Assembly: GCA_024409165.1 (NCBI GenBank)
Contig: JAKSUE010000039.1
Span: forward strand, 1-9,018
Length of the DNA stretch: 9,018 bases
Source: an archaeon
GTDB taxonomy: Archaea; Methanobacteriota; Methanobacteria; Methanobacteriales; Methanobacteriaceae
Reading direction: 5' to 3'
In this document: positions 1 to 5,686 of the stretch, piece by piece
How positions within the stretch are numbered: position 1 is the first letter of the stretch
Layout: each line of letters opens with the position of its first letter
Notes under the pieces: generated by a model
Databases searched by the model: none
What the model saw: the letters and a program-made list of their open reading frames with translations, nothing else
Told to the model about the DNA's origin: nothing
Made by a program: the position numbers and the translations under genes

Positions 1-1
1 G

Positions 2-34
2 ATGGTTTTATTATTGATAATTGTTATTATTTGA
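2..34 (+). CDS. Possible C-terminal tail of an upstream membrane protein (partial)
   Basis: The frame beginning at base 2 reads eleven residues, MVLLLIIVIII, before a TGA stop at 32-34. All are hydrophobic, as at the end of a membrane helix. The stop lies 18 bp before the next gene, a spacing that would fit an operon. The other two forward frames also run into stops (TGA 15-17, TAG 43-45), so the choice of frame rests only on hydrophobicity. Eleven codons cannot identify a family; this is a weak call. Confidence 0.22.
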   Translation: MVLLLIIVII

Positions 35-52
35 TGGTTTATTAGGGGTTTG

Positions 53-763
53 ATGAAAATGGTTAAGATTGAAGCTTTAGCTGTTGATGTTGATGGAACA
101 ATTACTGATGATCATAGAAAAATTTGTATAAGTGCAATTGAAGCTCTTCGTAAAGTTGAAGATGCAGGAATTCCTGTAATTATTGCTACTGGTAATATTG
201 CAGACTTTTCTTATGCAACTGCTACCTTAATTGGAACAACTGGTGGTTTAGTTTGTGAAAATGGTGGGGTAATTTATAAAGATTATATGAATAATAATCG
301 TGTAATTGTCTTATCTGATAGGGATAAAGTTGATGAAGCTTTTGAATATTTACTTGAAAAATTTGATGGTGAAATCGACTTTAGGAGAACTGAAGATGAA
401 CATGGTCGTTTTTCTGAAGTTTGTTTCTATAAAACCTTTGACCCAACTATAATAAAAGATGCTTTATGCGATTTTGATATTGAAGTTTATGATAGTGGAT
501 TTGCTATTCATTTGACTGATGCTAATGTTAGTAAAGGTTTAGCTCTTCAGAAATTATCTGAATTAGCAGGTTATAATACTGAGAATATGATGGTTATTGG
601 TGATAGTGAAAACGATTTAGGATTTTTAGATGCTGCAGGATTTAAAGTAGCTGTAGCAAATGCTTGTGATGAGTTAAAAGAAGTTGCTGACTATGTTTGT
701 GAGAAAAAACATGGTGATGGAGTAGCTGAAGCTATTGACAAATTTATTTTTAATGAAAATTAA
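53..763 (+). CDS. Phosphoglycolate phosphatase, archaeal HAD (Cof/IIB-like) type
   Basis: Predicted cytosolic, Mg-dependent phosphatase that removes phosphate from 2-phosphoglycolate, a toxic side product, giving glycolate. The 236-residue protein shows all four HAD motifs: DVDGT near the start (nucleophile Asp12, acid/base Asp14), ATGN with Thr46, Lys161 in SKGLAL, and GDSENDLG with metal-binding Asp184 and Asp188. The insert between motifs II and III (about 75-150) is the cap domain of the C2 type seen in archaeal phosphoglycolate phosphatases. Length matches that family (about 220-240). Start: TTG 50, ATG 53 and ATG 59 are in frame. A weak AGGGG site (44-48) lies 4 nt before ATG 53 and 10 nt before ATG 59, so 53 is preferred but 59 is possible. 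The pmbA/tldE-like gene follows after 8 bp, probably on one transcript. Substrate is inferred from the family; other sugar phosphates are possible. Confidence 0.88.
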   Translation: MKMVKIEALAVDVDGTITDDHRKICISAIEALRKVEDAGIPVIIATGNIADFSYATATLIGTTGGLVCENGGVIYKDYMNNNRVIVLSDRDKVDEAFEYLLEKFDGEIDFRRTEDEHGRFSEVCFYKTFDPTIIKDALCDFDIEVYDSGFAIHLTDANVSKGLALQKLSELAGYNTENMMVIGDSENDLGFLDAAGFKVAVANACDELKEVADYVCEKKHGDGVAEAIDKFIFNEN

Positions 764-771
764 GTGAGATT

Positions 772-2124
772 ATGTTATTTGAATTAGCTGAAAAGGCAGA
801 AAAAGAAGTTTCAAAATATTGTGATGATTATGAAATTTATATTGATAAATTAGATTTATTACAATTAGATTCTCAAAAATCAGATTTAAACTTTGCAAAA
901 GAAGAAAACACTTTAGGTTTAGGTATTCGTGTTATTAAAGATGGAAAAGTAGGTTTTGCATTTACATCAGATATGGATAAAATTGATAAAACTGCAAAAG
1001 TTGCTTTTGAAAACTCTAAACTTAATGAAAAAGATGAAAACTTTGCTTTTGCAGTAGAAGAAAAATTACCTAAAATCGAAGGAGTTTTTGATAAAAAGTT
1101 CAGAAATTTAGAACTTGAAGAAATCACAAGTTCTATGAAAGACTTCTTAGCTATTGTTGAAGATGAAGGATGTAAAGCAACTTCAGGCGGATTCTCAGCA
1201 GCTGAAGGAGAAACATTAATTGTAAACTCAAATGGTGTTTCTGCTTATGATAAATCAACTGGTTTTGGTTTAGGTATTTCTGTAAATGCAGAAGCTAACG
1301 GTGAAATAAGCACAGCTTACGATTCTGTCAGTTCCTGTTTATTTAATTTAGATAGTGATAAACTTGCACTTGATGTCTGTAAACTAGCTAAAAATTCATT
1401 AAATGGAGAAAATATTGAAACTGCAGATATGGATGTTATTTTTGATTATCATGCAGCTGTTGGTTTACTCTCTACATTCTTAAGTGGTTTCAGTGCAGAT
1501 AGTGTTCAAAGAGGAAGATCAATTCTTGCAGATAAAGTAGGTCAAGAAATAGTATCCTCAAATCTTTCTATTTATGATGATGGAACTTATGCTGGAGGAT
1601 TAAACTCTGGTGTTTGTGATGGAGAAGGAACTGCTTCTAAAAGAACAACTCTTGTAGAAAATGGAGTCCTTAAAAACTTCTTATATGATATTTATACTGC
1701 AAATAAAGCTAATAGTTTGAATAATAATATTGATAATATTAATAATGATTGTGTTGATGCTATTGTAAGTACTGGTAATGGTTTTAGGTCATCTTATTCT
1801 GGAACCCCATCAGTTTCATCTTCAAATATTATATTTGATTTTAAACAAAAATCTCAAATTGCAGATATTAAAAGTGGTTTCTTAGCTACTGATGTTTTAG
1901 GAGCTCACACTGCTAATCCATTCTCTGGAGATTTCTCTGTTGAAGTTAATAATGGTTTTAAAATTAGTAATGGTGAAATCACAAAACCTGTTAAAAAAGC
2001 AATGATTTCTGGAAATATTTATGAAATCTTAACTAATTGTGAATCAATTGGTGAAATTAAACAAAGAGGTTCATTTATCATTCCAAAATTATTAGTTCAT
2101 AATTTAAGAGTTATTGGTAATTAA
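772..2124 (+). CDS. pmbA: TldE/PmbA-family protein, metalloprotease-like without the HEXXXH motif
   Basis: Member of the TldD/PmbA (modulator of gyrase) family, 450 residues, the usual length. In bacteria TldD and TldE form a heterodimeric protease that degrades unfolded peptides and matures some peptides; TldD carries the zinc site and TldE does not. Here the position of the zinc helix reads YHAAVG (226-231) with no HEXXXH, so this is the non-catalytic TldE/PmbA type. Other family blocks are visible: SGGFSAAEGE (138-147), DGEGT (283-287), ENGVLKNFLYD (296-306) and the C-terminal GAHTANPFSGDFSVE block (377-391) leading to GNIYEIL. An Asn-rich stretch (about 315-327) sits in the middle. ATG 772 follows the phosphatase stop by 8 bp with only a weak GTGA site (764-767), suggesting translational coupling. 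No tldD partner is in this window, so it must lie elsewhere if the pair functions as in bacteria. Confidence 0.9.
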   Translation: MLFELAEKAEKEVSKYCDDYEIYIDKLDLLQLDSQKSDLNFAKEENTLGLGIRVIKDGKVGFAFTSDMDKIDKTAKVAFENSKLNEKDENFAFAVEEKLPKIEGVFDKKFRNLELEEITSSMKDFLAIVEDEGCKATSGGFSAAEGETLIVNSNGVSAYDKSTGFGLGISVNAEANGEISTAYDSVSSCLFNLDSDKLALDVCKLAKNSLNGENIETADMDVIFDYHAAVGLLSTFLSGFSADSVQRGRSILADKVGQEIVSSNLSIYDDGTYAGGLNSGVCDGEGTASKRTTLVENGVLKNFLYDIYTANKANSLNNNIDNINNDCVDAIVSTGNGFRSSYSGTPSVSSSNIIFDFKQKSQIADIKSGFLATDVLGAHTANPFSGDFSVEVNNGFKISNGEITKPVKKAMISGNIYEILTNCESIGEIKQRGSFIIPKLLVHNLRVIGN

Positions 2125-2200
2125 AATCAATAATTGTTAAAAATAGTTTGAAGTAATTAAAAATAGTAAAAATAGAAAATAAAAATTTAAGAAAAATTAA
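2125..2200 (-). terminator. U-rich termination zone for the minus-strand pair
   Basis: The 76-bp convergent spacer is A-rich on the + strand. Read on the minus strand, just past the stop of the helical-protein gene, it gives several runs of five U (for example opposite 2192-2196) with no stable hairpin. Archaeal RNA polymerase is known to terminate at clustered oligo-U, so this is a likely termination zone for the leftward transcript. Confidence 0.42.
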
Positions 2201-2554
2201 TTAGGATTTTAATTTTTTATACCATTTTAATTTTTCTTTTATTATTTTATTTCCTTCTTTAATTTTTTCATTAGCTTTTTTTTCAGTTTCTTTTTCTTTT
2301 ATATTTAATCTTTTATTAATTTCTTTTTCTTTTTTATTTATTTTGTCTAAAGGTCCTTTAATCATATCCTGTGACTTTTGTTCAATAAATTTTTCTAATT
2401 CTTCCTGAGATTCATACTCTGAAAAGTTTTTTTTCATAATTTCGTCTACTTTTTTATTAAGTGCTTCTTCTCTTTCTCTTTTAAGTTCTAAACGACTTTT
2501 ATTTTCATTTTTTTTATCTTTTTCTTCATTTTTATTTTTATTTTTATTACTCAT
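2201..2554 (-). CDS. Hypothetical Lys/Glu-rich helical (coiled-coil-like) protein
   Basis: Unrecognised 117-residue protein. By hand count 33 residues are Lys and 22 Glu, about 47% together. The N-terminal 20 residues are a low-complexity Asn/Lys/Glu stretch (NKNKNKN). From about residue 20 onward it is charged and helix-prone with spaced Leu/Ile, as in a single long helix or coiled coil; the tail ends KWYKKLKS. There is no signal peptide, membrane segment or cysteine. ATG 2552-2554 (minus) has a GGGG run 9 nt upstream, a modest ribosome site. It lies 39 bp after the GyrI-like gene on the same strand, so the two are probably co-transcribed. AT content is higher than in its neighbours, mostly through AAA and GAA codons, which suggests a fast-evolving lineage-specific gene. 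The frame is uninterrupted and the start is well placed, but function is unknown. Confidence 0.62.
   Translation of the reverse strand: MSNKNKNKNEEKDKKNENKSRLELKREREEALNKKVDEIMKKNFSEYESQEELEKFIEQKSQDMIKGPLDKINKKEKEINKRLNIKEKETEKKANEKIKEGNKIIKEKLKWYKKLKS
2207..2290 (+). terminator. Oligo-T run cluster past pmbA, inside the opposing gene
   Basis: The + strand past pmbA has few T runs before 2200, then several inside the antisense of the opposing gene: T6 at 2213-2218, T5 around 2231, and T8 at 2276-2283. These arise because the opposing gene is rich in AAA lysine codons. They are plausible oligo-T termination sites for the phosphatase-pmbA transcript. No hairpin supports them; this is inference from known archaeal termination. 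Confidence 0.28.
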
Positions 2555-2575
2555 CGTTAAAACCCCAGGTCTATT

Positions 2576-2605
2576 AACTTACATTTTAATAACTTACATT
2601 TTAAT
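2576..2605. repeat. 15-bp tandem duplication spanning a stop codon
   Basis: AACTTACATTTTAAT occurs twice head to tail (2576-2590 and 2591-2605), followed by AACT of a third copy. It covers the 3' end of the GyrI-like gene, so on the minus strand the codons for VIKM and the TAA stop are repeated in frame directly after the real stop. Confidence 0.9.
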
Positions 2606-3067
2606 AACTGGTAATTGGATTTCTGTCATTATATCATTTTCATCTTCTACTTCAAAGTATTTAATGATATAAACTTCTTTTGGAGATCCAATAATGTCAT
2701 ATTTGTTTTCAATGGAATATTCTGCCATTTTATTATAGGATTCTTGGATAGTGCTAAGCGGACCTTCATGTATTCCAGATAATACTTTATGTTCAAGAAT
2801 ATCAACAATTCTAATGTTTCCTTCATCAATAAGGTCTTTTGCTTCTTCTTTGTTTATAGGAATTCCTAAATCATAAACAACAGCATTTTCATCTACTCTT
2901 CTAGGATTATTATAGAAAATTGCAAATACATCTCCTTCGGTTGTAAGTTCTTTTTCTTCAACCCAACTTGATAATTGAGACATTAAAGTTTCCATGTCAT
3001 TAAGTGAACCTTTATGATTTATAATAGCTATTTTTTCATCATTTATAGTTTTTTCAATGATATCCAT
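2594..3067 (-). CDS. Stand-alone GyrI-like / AraC effector-binding domain protein
   Basis: A single 157-residue GyrI-like (SOUL-fold) domain, the small-molecule-binding module found at the C-terminus of some AraC and MerR regulators and alone in GyrI/SbmC. Visible family features are the YDLGIP strand (65-70), HKVLSGIHEGPLSTIQESY (93-111, matching the usual G-x-Y/H-x-G-P-loop and helix), GSPKEVYI with Glu131 and Tyr133, and the C-terminal TEIQLPV (148-154). It has no DNA-binding domain. Relatives bind hydrophobic or cationic ligands, and some stand-alone members hydrolyse cyclopropane-containing toxins using a pocket glutamate; whether this one is a binder or an enzyme cannot be decided here. 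ATG 3065-3067 (minus) has a strong AGGTGA site (3072-3077) 4 nt away. It is the first gene of a leftward pair and is driven from the divergent spacer. Confidence 0.85.
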   Translation of the reverse strand: MDIIEKTINDEKIAIINHKGSLNDMETLMSQLSSWVEEKELTTEGDVFAIFYNNPRRVDENAVVYDLGIPINKEEAKDLIDEGNIRIVDILEHKVLSGIHEGPLSTIQESYNKMAEYSIENKYDIIGSPKEVYIIKYFEVEDENDIMTEIQLPVIKM

Positions 3068-3123
3068 TTTTTCACCTGTTATTAAGATTATCTAATTTTA
3101 TATTTGATGTTTTTATATTAAAT

Positions 3124-3159
3124 ATTATTTGATATATAATAATTATTTAATATATAATA
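3124..3159 (-). promoter_or_regulatory. Tandem 18-bp repeat with duplicated TATA-like box
   Basis: ATTATTTGATATATAATA (3124-3141) is followed immediately by ATTATTTAATATATAATA (3142-3159), 17 of 18 bases identical. On the minus strand each copy gives TATTATATAT, a TATA-like core. The copy at 3131-3141 would place a start near 3110, about 40 nt before the GyrI-like ATG; the other copy would start 18 nt further upstream. The repeat is certain; the promoter role is inferred from spacing. Confidence 0.5.
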
Positions 3160-3200
3160 TCTTTCTTATATGATTTAATTTTATATTTATTCGTTAGGTT

Positions 3201-3208
3201 TTTATATA
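3201..3208 (+). promoter_or_regulatory. Distal TATA-like box
   Basis: TTTATATA preceded by a T run. It would give a start near 3230 and a leader of about 200 nt before aIF1A. A second, better-spaced box lies at 3361, so this one may be chance in AT-rich DNA or an alternative start. Confidence 0.22.
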
Positions 3209-3320
3209 TTTCTTTATAATATTTTAATATTATCATAATTATCACTCTTTTTATGTGTTATAATTATATAGAATGAGATATATAGTATATATATTATTAA
3301 TAAAATCATTAATATGTATG

Positions 3321-3353
3321 AATACTTTGTTTGAATTATTCAAACAGTGTATT
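3321..3353. promoter_or_regulatory. 33-bp imperfect palindrome, candidate operator
   Basis: The inner arms GTTTGAAT (3329-3336) and ATTCAAAC (3338-3345) are perfect around T3337. The outer arms AATAC (3321-3325) and GTATT (3349-3353) also match, leaving only two mismatched positions of sixteen. It ends 7 bp before the TTTATATAAT box of aIF1A, where an archaeal regulator could block or recruit the basal factors. As RNA it would also form a strong hairpin. Confidence 0.45.
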
Positions 3354-3360
3354 TTTGTAG

Positions 3361-3370
3361 TTTATATAAT
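3361..3370 (+). promoter_or_regulatory. Likely TATA box of aIF1A
   Basis: TTTATATAAT matches the archaeal box well. With the usual 22-27 nt to the start, transcription would begin near 3390, giving a leader of about 45 nt that holds the AGGTGA ribosome site. Confidence 0.42.
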
Positions 3371-3426
3371 TATTATAATTATTATAAATTTATTTTAATC
3401 AGATAATTAAGGACAAATTATTTAGA

Positions 3427-3432
3427 AGGTGA
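3427..3432 (+). promoter_or_regulatory. Ribosome binding site deciding the aIF1A TTG start
   Basis: AGGTGA lies 4 nt before TTG 3437, complementary to the archaeal 16S 3' end. No ATG lies nearby in frame, and the TTG restores the usual N-terminus, so it fixes the start. Confidence 0.8.
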
Positions 3433-3436
3433 ATTT

Positions 3437-3742
3437 TTGGCTAAACCACAAAATAATGCGCAACAAGAATATAGAAGAGTACGTACACCAAGAAAAGGAG
3501 AAATTCCAGGTGTTGTAGAACAGATTATGGGTCATGGTAAAATTAAAGTAAGATGTGCTGATGGAAATATTAGAATGACTCGTATTCCAGGTAAAATGAA
3601 AAAAAGAATTTGGATTCGTGAAGGAGATGTAGTTCTTGTAAAACCTTGGGAATTCCAATCTGATGAAAAAGCAGATGTTATTTGGAGATACACAAGAACA
3701 GAATCCAACTGGCTTGAAAGAAAAGGTTACTTAAAAATGTAA
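3437..3742 (+). CDS. eif1A: Translation initiation factor aIF1A (eIF1A homologue)
   Basis: Archaeal eIF1A, 101 residues, binds the A site of the small ribosomal subunit and helps position initiator tRNA and scan or select the start codon. A basic, flexible N-terminus (about 1-22, including RRVRTPRKGE) precedes an S1-type OB fold (about 23-88) with the family signatures GHGKIKVRCADG (32-43), RIPGKMKKRIWIREGD (49-64) and VVLVKPWEFQ (65-74). A short tail (NWLERKGYLK) ends it. The start codon is TTG, supported by an AGGTGA site 4 nt upstream and by the expected MAKP-like N-terminus. It begins the rightward series aIF1A, RIO1, KH protein, topoisomerase VI. A 201-bp T-rich spacer follows, so it is probably transcribed alone. 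Antisense open frames here are shadows. Confidence 0.96.
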   Translation: MAKPQNNAQQEYRRVRTPRKGEIPGVVEQIMGHGKIKVRCADGNIRMTRIPGKMKKRIWIREGDVVLVKPWEFQSDEKADVIWRYTRTESNWLERKGYLKM

Positions 3743-3755
3743 GTATTAATTTAAG

Positions 3756-3856
3756 TTTTTAATTAAAATAAACTTTTAATTAAACTTATTTACTTATATT
3801 ACTTTTTTTATTTTCTTTTTTAATTTTTATCTACTTTTTTTCTTATTTTTATTACT
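3756..3856 (+). terminator. AT stem-loop plus G-free oligo-T zone after aIF1A
   Basis: An 11-bp all-AT stem, TTTAATTAAAA (3758-3768) with TTTTAATTAAA (3774-3784), has a 5-nt loop. It is followed by repeated T runs of 5 to 8 up to 3850. The strand has no G between 3756 and 3856. This fits oligo-U termination of the aIF1A transcript. Confidence 0.5.
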
Positions 3857-3891
3857 GTATTGAAATTTAATCATGTATTTAGAACTATTAG

Positions 3892-3903
3892 ACTATAAAC
3901 TAT
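3892..3903 (+). promoter_or_regulatory. Possible promoter element of RIO1
   Basis: ACTATAAACTAT contains a TATAAA core about 45 nt before the RIO1 ATG, allowing a start near 3920 and a short leader. It sits within degenerate repeats (AACTATTA at 3883-3890 and 3898-3905). The identical 12-mer recurs at 4820-4831 ahead of the KH gene. The core is not the canonical TTTATATA, so the call is weak. Confidence 0.27.
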
Positions 3904-3933
3904 TAAACTTAAATTAAATTATTTAAATTGACT

Positions 3934-3939
3934 GGTGAT
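3934..3939 (+). promoter_or_regulatory. Ribosome binding site deciding the RIO1 ATG start
   Basis: GGTGAT lies 4 nt before ATG 3944. The in-frame GTG at 3935 is part of this site and so cannot be the start. Confidence 0.75.
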
Positions 3940-3943
3940 TTAT

Positions 3944-4723
3944 ATGGATCGAGAAGATAATGCAAAAGTCGCTAAAGCTGATAAAGACCTTGCTAAATTA
4001 GAAGCTCGTAAAAGGACTCATGATGCTGATGATAGGAAGGTAGCTAATGAGATTTTTGATGATAGAACTTTGAGAACTCTTTATAAATTAGCTAATCAAG
4101 GTTATGTAGATGTTCTTAATGGTGCTATTAGTACAGGTAAAGAAGCTAATGTTTTAAAAGGTTTTAAATCTGATGGCTCTGTTGTTGCTGTTAAGATATA
4201 TAGAATAGCTACTTCTGATTTTAAGAAAATGCAGTATTATATTGCAGGTGATCCGAGATTTAGTGTTAAGACTAATAATAAGCGTCAATTGATTGGTTCT
4301 TGGGTTAATAAGGAGTTTCGTAATTTAAATAGACTTAAAGACGCTGGAGTTAATGTTCCGGAGGCATTTACAAGTTTAAATAATGTTTTGGTTATGGAAT
4401 TTATTGGTGATGAAGATGGAAATCCTTCTCCAACTGCTAAATATCTTCCTCCTGAAGACCCTACTGATTTTTATGAACAATTAGTTGACCAATTAGATAA
4501 ATTTGTTAATGTTGCAAACCTTGTTCATGGTGACTTATCTACATATAATGTTATAAATCATAATGAGAAACCAGTAATTATCGATGTTTCCCAATCAGTT
4601 GTTAAAGACCACATAATTGCTAAAGAATTACTTGAAAGAGATATTAAGAATTTAGTTAGAGAATTCTCTAAAATGGGTGTAGATACTTCTATTGAAGATT
4701 TAACAAATAGGATAATGAAATAG
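3944..4723 (+). CDS. rio1: RIO1-type serine/threonine protein kinase
   Basis: Atypical kinase of the RIO1 family, 259 residues; in eukaryotes Rio1 acts as an ATPase releasing factors from late pre-40S subunits, and archaeal members are thought to have a related role. Seen here: a charged N-terminal helix region (1-35), the RIO1 nucleotide loop STGKEANV (63-70), VAVKIYR with the ATP lysine Lys84, the flexible-loop region (about 90-118), hinge MEFIGD (151-156), the catalytic loop HGDLSTYN (195-202, Asp197, Asn202) and the metal loop IIDVSQSV (212-219, Asp214). Absence of an N-terminal winged helix and the DLS (not DFS) catalytic loop argue against RIO2. ATG 3944 is chosen because GGTGAT sits 4 nt before it. 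Its neighbours are aIF1A and a Dim2-like KH protein, matching a small-subunit maturation role. The final part of the frame is also open on the opposite strand, which I read as a shadow. Confidence 0.94.
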   Translation: MDREDNAKVAKADKDLAKLEARKRTHDADDRKVANEIFDDRTLRTLYKLANQGYVDVLNGAISTGKEANVLKGFKSDGSVVAVKIYRIATSDFKKMQYYIAGDPRFSVKTNNKRQLIGSWVNKEFRNLNRLKDAGVNVPEAFTSLNNVLVMEFIGDEDGNPSPTAKYLPPEDPTDFYEQLVDQLDKFVNVANLVHGDLSTYNVINHNEKPVIIDVSQSVVKDHIIAKELLERDIKNLVREFSKMGVDTSIEDLTNRIMK

Positions 4724-4762
4724 AAATAACAATTATTTGGCAATATTATTTGATGATATTTG

Positions 4763-4799
4763 GTAAGCAAGTATTATAATACTTTTCAAATGCTCTTAC
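4763..4799 (+). terminator. 16-bp perfect palindrome within a larger stem after RIO1
   Basis: AAGTATTATAATACTT (4769-4784) is a perfect palindrome followed by TT. Outer arms GTAAG (4763-4767) and CTTAC (4795-4799) could extend it. It begins about 40 bp past the RIO1 stop, so a 3'-end structure or terminator is plausible; a protein-binding site is the alternative. Confidence 0.38.
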
Positions 4800-4933
4800 T
4801 ATATTTCTTTAATATATTAACTATAAACTATGATATAAGTTTCAATAAAGCCAGGTTATCATTGTTATTTTAATATATTTTGAATATTTTTTTATAATAA
4901 ATTTGAAAATTATTGAAGATTATTGAAAATATA

Positions 4934-4941
4934 TTTATAAT
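4934..4941 (+). promoter_or_regulatory. Possible TATA box of the KH gene
   Basis: TTTATAAT, preceded by a 10-bp tandem repeat ATTATTGAAG/ATTATTGAAA (4909-4928). It would place a start near 4962 and a leader of about 60 nt carrying the GAGGTGA site. The 298-bp spacer before this gene fits an independent promoter. Confidence 0.33.
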
Positions 4942-5021
4942 ATGGGAAATAGAAATTAGTTTAACTATATTTGATTGATAATGATAGATGAATTAAATAA
5001 TAAAATTAATGAGGTGAAATA

Positions 5022-5624
5022 ATGCCTGAAACTGATTATCTTAGAGTTCCACAAGATAGAGTCGGTGCTTTAATTGGAACCCAAGGAAAAACTAAATTAA
5101 TGATTGAAAAAGCAACTGGTACTAAATTAGATATTAATAGTGAAGAAGGTACTGTTATTATTGACCCTACAGAAAATATGGAAGATCCTTTAGGTGTATG
5201 GAAAGCTAATCATATTGTTAAAGCTATTGCACGTGGATTTAACCCTCATGTTGCTCTTAAATTAAATGAAGATGATATTTATTTAGAAATTCTTAAATTA
5301 CCTCTTTATGTAGGTAAATCTAAAAAAGCAATGGCAAGATATAAAGGTAGAATCATTGGAAAAGATGGTAGAACTAGAGAGATTATTGTTGATATGGCTG
5401 AAGTAGATATTGCAATTTATGGCAAAACTGTTTCATTTATTGGTGAACTTGAGAATGTTATGGTTGCAAAAGAAGCTGTTGAGATGATTCTTAATGGTTC
5501 AAGACATAAATCTGTTTATGCCTTTTTGGAAAATAAGAAGAATGATCGTAAAATGAAAGAATTTAAAGCTGTTGTCGGAATCGAAAATGATAAAATCGAA
5601 CTTCGTGACGACCTTGATGATTAA
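5022..5624 (+). CDS. KH-domain RNA-binding protein, Dim2/Pno1-like
   Basis: Archaeal homologue of Dim2/Pno1 (Krr1 family), 200 residues, with two KH domains. KH1 (about 5-75) carries GTQG (19-22) in VGALIGTQGKTKLMIE. KH2 (about 85-160) carries GKDG (113-116) in GRIIGKDGRTREII. Both GxxG loops are intact. The segment RHKSVYAFLE (161-170) and a charged, acidic C-terminus (RDDLDD) complete it. In eukaryotes Dim2 binds the 3' end of 18S rRNA and works with Nob1 and Rio1 in the last step of small-subunit maturation; an archaeal 16S 3'-end role is inferred. ATG 5022 has a strong GAGGTGA site (5011-5017) 4 nt upstream. It lies next to RIO1, in keeping with that partnership. A long T-rich spacer follows, so it probably ends its own transcript. 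Confidence 0.92.
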   Translation: MPETDYLRVPQDRVGALIGTQGKTKLMIEKATGTKLDINSEEGTVIIDPTENMEDPLGVWKANHIVKAIARGFNPHVALKLNEDDIYLEILKLPLYVGKSKKAMARYKGRIIGKDGRTREIIVDMAEVDIAIYGKTVSFIGELENVMVAKEAVEMILNGSRHKSVYAFLENKKNDRKMKEFKAVVGIENDKIELRDDLDD

Positions 5625-5628
5625 TTAA

Positions 5629-5671
5629 AAAATTTTTAGTTTTAATTAATTTAAAATTTTTAGTTTTTAAT
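5629..5671. repeat. Imperfect direct repeat after the KH gene
   Basis: AAAATTTTTAGTTTTAAT (5629-5646) recurs as AAAATTTTTAGTTTTTAAT (5653-5671), 24 bp apart, differing by one T. It begins 5 bp past the stop and supplies two T runs that may aid termination. Confidence 0.75.
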
Positions 5672-5686
5672 CATTTGATTTATTAG

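Larger units (their letters stand above)
3068..3436. other. Divergent intergenic region between the GyrI-like gene and aIF1A
   Basis: This 369-bp spacer has no credible ORF or RNA gene. It must hold promoters in both directions. It contains an 18-bp tandem repeat with TATA-like cores nearest the minus-strand gene, two TTTATATA boxes on the + strand (3201-3208 and 3361-3368), and a 33-bp dyad just before the second box. The middle (about 3210-3315) is AT-rich with short ATATAT runs and nothing else I can name. Confidence 0.6.

Noticed and set aside
873..1127. Open frame of 84 codons on the minus strand inside pmbA
   Set aside because: Antisense shadow of a well-supported gene; Ser/Lys/Phe-rich composition reflects complementary codons, with no ribosome site.
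1447..1464. Zinc protease motif in the TldE/PmbA-like protein
   Set aside because: The region reads YHAAVG; the HEXXXH glutamate and second histidine are absent, so it is not called an active protease.
2647..2829. Open frame of 60 codons on the minus strand in another frame of the GyrI-like gene
   Set aside because: Lies wholly within the GyrI-like coding region, which has clear domain signatures and a strong ribosome site.
3422..3658. Open frame of 78 codons on the minus strand over aIF1A
   Set aside because: Antisense to a highly conserved gene; no recognisable protein.
3935..3943. GTG at 3935 as RIO1 start
   Set aside because: This GTG is part of the GGTGAT ribosome site for ATG 3944.
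4558..4770. Open frame of 70 codons on the minus strand over the RIO1 end
   Set aside because: Antisense shadow covering the conserved kinase C-lobe; no ribosome site seen.
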